In this document: piece after piece, positions 59,350 to 64,000 of the stretch
How the letters are laid out: the number at the start of each line of letters is the position of its first letter
Position numbering within the stretch: position 1 is the stretch's first letter
Source of the DNA: Microbacterium paraoxydans
GTDB lineage: Bacteria > Actinomycetota > Actinomycetes > Actinomycetales > Microbacteriaceae
Direction: 5' to 3'
Assembly: GCF_018224615.1 (NCBI RefSeq)
Contig: NZ_JAGTUK010000003.1
Span: 606,339-670,338 of the forward strand
Length of the DNA stretch: 64,000 nucleotides
The notes under the pieces: generated by a model
Database searches by the model: none
Seen by the model: the letters and a program-made list of their open reading frames with translations, nothing else
Told to the model about the DNA's origin: nothing
Position numbers and translations under genes: made by a program

Positions 59350-59358
59350 CTAATAGGA
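59350..59358. promoter_or_regulatory. CCTA-A-TAGG dyad upstream of the ABC operon
   Basis: A short perfect inverted repeat CCTAATAGG lies about 48-56 bp before the binding-protein start, in an AT-rich stretch that probably holds the promoter of the ABC-GH29 operon. It differs from the ACATCCGATGT palindrome, so a second regulator may act here. Confidence 0.4.
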
Positions 59359-59405
59359 TTTCGTATGAAGTTACGCTGTCATAGTTCGTGGGGTGCCGCA
59401 ACCTG

Positions 59406-59418
59406 AACATCCGATGTT
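59406..59418. promoter_or_regulatory. palindrome AACATCCGATGTT, operator of the ROK repressor gene
   Basis: AACATC-C-GATGTT is a perfect 6-bp inverted repeat in the gap between the ABC operon and the ROK repressor. The core ACATCCGATGT occurs again at 61957-61967, before the second fucosidase gene. The pair points to a shared repressor, most likely the ROK protein encoded next to it. Confidence 0.72.
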
Positions 59419-59501
59419 TATCGGACGGTGATACGGCGTCATCTCCCCGAAACACGCCGCTCCCCCGCTACGCTGACGATGCTCCGAGACGAAGGGCTCC
59501 C

Positions 59502-60653
59502 ATGACGAACCCCGCCGACACCCCCGTCGACGACCCGCACACGCGGCGCATCCTCGACCTCGTGGCCCGCGGTCAGGCGCGCTCGCGATCAGAGCTGGCC
59601 GCCACGCTCGGGGTCGCCGCGTCGACCGTGGGCCTCCGCGTGCAAGCGCTGCTCGACGCCGGGGTGCTGCAAGAGGCGGGAGCGGGCACCTCCCGCGGCG
59701 GCCGCCGCCCGCGGGTGCTGCGGATCGCCGCCGACGGCATCGTGCTGTCGGCCGACCTCGGTGGCCGACACGCCCGCATCGGGCGACACGACCTGAGCGG
59801 CGCGCTCCTCGACAGCGAGACGATCGCGATCGATGTCGCCGACGGACCCGAAACCACTCTCGCCCGCGTCGCCGAGGTCTTCGACCGCCTGGTCGCGGAG
59901 ACCAGGGTGCACGCGATCGGCGTGAGCCTCCCCGGGCCGGTCGACATCGCGACGGGCGCGGTCGACCAGCCATCGCGCATGCCGGGATGGCCGGGCTTCC
60001 GCGTCGGTGCGCACCTCGCCGACCGCTTCGGCGTGCCGGTCGTGGTCGACAACGACGCGAACCTCGCCGCGCTCGGCGAGCACCGCGAACAGCTCGGGCA
60101 CACGCAGCACAGCATCACGGTGAAGGCCGGAACGGCGATCGGCAGCGGCATCATCGTCGACGGCCGGGTACACCGCGGGGCGACCGCCGCGGCCGGCGAC
60201 ATCACCCACACGCGCATCGACGGCAGCGGCGACATCCCCTGCTCGTGCGGCAACACCGGCTGCCTGGAGACCGTCGCGAGCGGTGCGAGCCTGGTGCGGC
60301 AGATGCGCGAGCGGGGCAACACCGCCGTCCGCACGACGGGCGACGTCCTCACCCTCGCGCGCGACGCCGACCCCGTGGCCACCACGCTCGTCCGCACGGC
60401 GGGCACGCATCTGGGTCAGGCGCTCTCCGGCGTCGTGAACTTCTTCAACCCGCACGCCGTCTTCCTCACCGGCAGCATGAGCGCGTCCGAACCGTTCATC
60501 GCGGCCGTGCGCAGCCGGGTGTACGAGGCGTGCCACCCGCTCGCCACGCAGAGACTGCGCATCGAGGCGGCGACCACGGGCGCCGACGCGATCCTGCATG
60601 GCGCCGCGCGGCTCGCGCTCGAGGGCATGGAGATCCCGGTGGCGACGGCCTGA
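59502..60653 (+). CDS. ROK family transcriptional repressor
   Basis: A 383-aa sugar-responsive repressor: helix-turn-helix in residues ~12-62 (TRRILDLVARGQARSRSELAATLGVAASTVGLRVQALLDAGVL) fused to a ROK sugar-binding domain with VDNDANLAALGE and the intact zinc motif CSCGNTGCLE. The ATG at 59502 with AAGG 7 nt away is preferred over an upstream frame start. It is divergent from the ABC operon; the palindrome between them and the same one before the second GH29 gene suggest it controls both. Inducer is presumably fucose or a fucoside. Confidence 0.9.
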   Translation: MTNPADTPVDDPHTRRILDLVARGQARSRSELAATLGVAASTVGLRVQALLDAGVLQEAGAGTSRGGRRPRVLRIAADGIVLSADLGGRHARIGRHDLSGALLDSETIAIDVADGPETTLARVAEVFDRLVAETRVHAIGVSLPGPVDIATGAVDQPSRMPGWPGFRVGAHLADRFGVPVVVDNDANLAALGEHREQLGHTQHSITVKAGTAIGSGIIVDGRVHRGATAAAGDITHTRIDGSGDIPCSCGNTGCLETVASGASLVRQMRERGNTAVRTTGDVLTLARDADPVATTLVRTAGTHLGQALSGVVNFFNPHAVFLTGSMSASEPFIAAVRSRVYEACHPLATQRLRIEAATTGADAILHGAARLALEGMEIPVATA

Positions 60654-60671
60654 GCGCCGCCACCGCGTCCC

Positions 60672-61946
60672 TCACTCCGCCGTCAGACGCAACTCGATCA
60701 CGGGCACCAGCACCTCCGGACGACGCACCGGGAGATGAACCGTGAGCGTCCCCTCAGCCTCGCCCGCGGGCGTCATCAGATCGGCCTGCTGGTCGGGATC
60801 CGACACCGAGGTGGCGAGCCACGAGCCGTCGTTCAGCAGGCGGGCGTACGTCACGCGTCCCGCGAGTCCCGGCAGGTGCACGAAGCCCAGCGGCCAGCTG
60901 AACAGACTGAGGTAGAGCCGGTCGCCGCGCAGCGTGTAGACACCCTCGCGCGGCGGGCTGAACGGCGCGTGCCCCGCCCCGATCACCGCACGCTCGTGCA
61001 GGCGCATCCACTCGCCGATCTCCGCGAGCGTCGCGGCGTCGCGCGGCGCGATGGCCCCTCGACCGTCCGGCCCGATGTTGAGCAGCATGTTCCCGCCCAT
61101 CGAGACCGAGTCGACCAGCATCTGCACCAGCAGCGTCGACGACTTCTGATCCGTGTTGTCGCGGTGGTAGCCCCACGACCCGTTCAGCGTCTGGCACGCC
61201 TCCCACACCAGCGGCTCACCGTCGCGCACGAGCGGCGCCGTCGGCTGATACTGCTCCGGGGTGACGAAGTCGGCGGGGATCCCGAGGCGATCGTTCACGA
61301 GCATGTCCGGCTGCAGCTCGCGGCACAGCGCCAGCAGCGCCTCTGCGTCCCAGTCCTGAGGGCCCTTGCCCGCCCACCCGTCCTTCTCGTCCGGGTACGT
61401 GAAGTCGAAGAACAGGTAGTCGATGTCGCCGTAGGCGGTGAGCAGCTCGCGTACCTGCCCGTGCAGGTACTCCCGGTACCGGGCCATGTCGCGGCCTTCG
61501 TTGAGGGCGTGCGCGTTCTCGTCGTCGCGGCGCGGGTGGTTCCAGTCGACAGTGAAGTCCGGGTGATGCCAGTCGATCACGGAGTGGTACAGCCCCACGC
61601 GCAGACCCTCGGCGCGGAGTGCCTCGACGTACTCGCGCACGAGGTCTCGCCCCACGGCCGCGACGGACGTGAAGTCGGTCAGCGCGGAGTCCCAGAGGCA
61701 GAAGCCGTCATGGTGCTTGGTGGTGAGCACGACGTAGCCCATCCCGCTCTCTTTGGCGGTCTTGGCCAGGGCGGCCGCGTCGAACAGGTCGGGGTCGAAG
61801 TTGTCGAAGTACTGCCGGTAGTCCTCGCCGGTGAGGCGTTCGTAGTTCTGCACCCACTCGTGCCGCGCCGCGCCGCTGTACAGCCCGAAGTGCACGAACA
61901 TGCCGAAGCGGGCGTGGTCAAACCATTCCTGTCGCATGCCTCCCAT
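60672..61946 (-). CDS. alpha-L-fucosidase (GH29), second copy
   Basis: A GH29 enzyme of 424 aa (421 from the in-frame ATG at 61937). Barrel motifs: WFDHARFGMFVHFGLYSG, YVVLTTKHHDGFCLW, RVGLYHSVIDWHH with conserved His, and the nucleophile Asp near 181 in DYLFFDFTYP. GGNMLLNIGPDGRG follows, and the C-terminal beta-domain is shorter than in the first copy. The two copies are clearly diverged, not recent duplicates. No signal peptide. The gene is convergent with the ROK repressor and is preceded by ACATCCGATGT at 61957-61967. Confidence 0.9.
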   Translation of the reverse strand: MGGMRQEWFDHARFGMFVHFGLYSGAARHEWVQNYERLTGEDYRQYFDNFDPDLFDAAALAKTAKESGMGYVVLTTKHHDGFCLWDSALTDFTSVAAVGRDLVREYVEALRAEGLRVGLYHSVIDWHHPDFTVDWNHPRRDDENAHALNEGRDMARYREYLHGQVRELLTAYGDIDYLFFDFTYPDEKDGWAGKGPQDWDAEALLALCRELQPDMLVNDRLGIPADFVTPEQYQPTAPLVRDGEPLVWEACQTLNGSWGYHRDNTDQKSSTLLVQMLVDSVSMGGNMLLNIGPDGRGAIAPRDAATLAEIGEWMRLHERAVIGAGHAPFSPPREGVYTLRGDRLYLSLFSWPLGFVHLPGLAGRVTYARLLNDGSWLATSVSDPDQQADLMTPAGEAEGTLTVHLPVRRPEVLVPVIELRLTAE

Positions 61947-61956
61947 CCTGGCATAG

Positions 61957-61967
61957 ACATCCGATGT
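61957..61967. promoter_or_regulatory. palindrome ACATCCGATGT upstream of the second GH29 gene
   Basis: A perfect 5-bp inverted repeat with a 1-bp centre, 10 bp before the start codon, identical in its core to the site at 59406-59418. At this place a bound protein would overlap the start of transcription. Confidence 0.7.
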
Positions 61968-61994
61968 TTGACGAGGGAGACGTCACCGAAAACG

Positions 61995-62028
61995 ACGAAC
62001 GGGCGCCCCGTGAGGGACGCCCGTTCGT
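61995..62028 (-). terminator. terminator after ilvC
   Basis: On the minus strand ACGAACGGGCG pairs with CGCCCGTTCGT (11 bp), followed by CGTTTTC, 12 bp beyond the ilvC stop. Confidence 0.8.
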
Positions 62029-62040
62029 TCGAGGATCGAA

Positions 62041-63625
<1,585 letters not shown>

Positions 63626-63628
63626 GGC

Positions 63629-64000
63629 TCAGTCCTCCTCATCGAAGGCGGGCGCGTGGTCGCGCGCGTACTGGACGTAGCTGTTGCTGACTCCCTGCGG
63701 CACCATCGGCCACACCATGGAGTCGGCGCTCACCACGAAGTCGATCACCACCGGACGGTCGTTGGTGTCGAGCGCGAGCTGGATGGCGGCGTCGACCTCC
63801 TCCTCCTTCTCCACACGGATCGCGAGGCAGCCGTAGGCCTCCGCGAGCTTCACGAAGTCGGGGATGCGCACGGTGCCATGGCCCGTGTTCAGGTCGGTGT
63901 TGGAGTGACGGCCGTCGTAGAACAGCGTCTGCCACTGCCGCACCATGCCGAGCGAGGAGTTGTTGATGATGGCGACCTTGATCGGGATGTTGTTGATCGC
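63629..64000 (-). CDS. ilvB: acetolactate synthase large subunit (5' part outside window)
   Basis: C-terminal end of the thiamine-diphosphate-dependent catalytic subunit, at least 123 residues; the frame is open to base 64000. The visible piece has IKVAIINNSSLGMVRQWQTLFY, with the conserved Met-Val-Arg-Gln-Trp stretch of the cofactor domain, then the substrate-binding IRVEKEEEVDAAIQLAL and the C-terminal PVVIDFVVSADSMVWPMV. The ATG at 63946 is internal. The regulatory region of the ilvBNC operon lies outside the window. Confidence 0.95.
   Translation of the reverse strand, partial: AINNIPIKVAIINNSSLGMVRQWQTLFYDGRHSNTDLNTGHGTVRIPDFVKLAEAYGCLAIRVEKEEEVDAAIQLALDTNDRPVVIDFVVSADSMVWPMVPQGVSNSYVQYARDHAPAFDEED

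Overview
The window is a high-GC chromosomal segment of an actinobacterium, most likely Microbacterium or a close relative in the Microbacteriaceae. Evidence: the GC-rich codon use; the gene run recG-coaD-YceD-rpmF-rnc-mutM; a cysteine-free L32; an actinobacterial M1 aminopeptidase; frequent GTG starts; and about ten genes whose start codon lies only 5-8 nt after a TAGGCT-like -10 box, so their mRNAs are probably leaderless. I see no prophage, IS element, CRISPR array or rRNA operon. Most of the window is ordinary chromosome.

Layout. 1-1239: 3' part of an FtsX-like permease. 1249-6338 (minus): recG, coaD, a YceD protein, rpmF, rnc, mutM. 6400-8485: rsmD, thiL, a DUF3515 lipoprotein. 8504-14849 (minus): leuC, leuD, murA, plsC, gpsA, ddl, preceded by a 15-codon leader peptide with three consecutive Leu codons. 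15037-17642: coupled metY-like sulfhydrylase and flavin monooxygenase. 17661-18804 (minus): a TerC transporter under a yybP-ykoY manganese riboswitch. 18926-20634: ECF sigma factor and DUF4349 protein. 20745-23932: ArsR regulator, MFS exporter, acyltransferase. 23990: tRNA-Glu(CTC). 24215-30854: MBL hydrolase, GNAT, aminopeptidase N, topoisomerase IB, membrane protein, MFS.

31925-36454 is the most unusual region. A 94-aa precursor resembles circular bacteriocins of the AS-48/uberolysin class. It is followed, overlapping or closely spaced, by a SpoIIM/DUF95-like protein, two small membrane proteins, a large 12-TM-like membrane protein, an ABC ATPase and a LuxR-type regulator with only a remnant of a receiver. 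This matches the usual make-up of circular-bacteriocin loci in Firmicutes, here in an actinobacterium.

36542-52187: tRNA-Gln(CTG) beside gltX, MFS, FAH-family hydrolase, ilvE, leuB, an EmrB-type exporter with a divergent TetR, serA, small membrane proteins, and a FadR-type GntR regulator divergent from a large FAD/Fe-S D-lactate-type dehydrogenase, with a TTGTCAGACAA operator between them.

52257-61946 is a carbohydrate locus, probably for fucosides: binding protein, two permeases, ROK kinase, M81 peptidase-family protein and a GH29 alpha-L-fucosidase in one minus-strand operon; a divergent ROK repressor; and a second GH29 gene. The ROK repressor and the second GH29 gene share the palindrome ACATCCGATGT. 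The window ends in ilvB-ilvN-ilvC (minus), with ilvB cut by the edge. Together with leuB, leuCD and ilvE, much of branched-chain amino acid synthesis is present.
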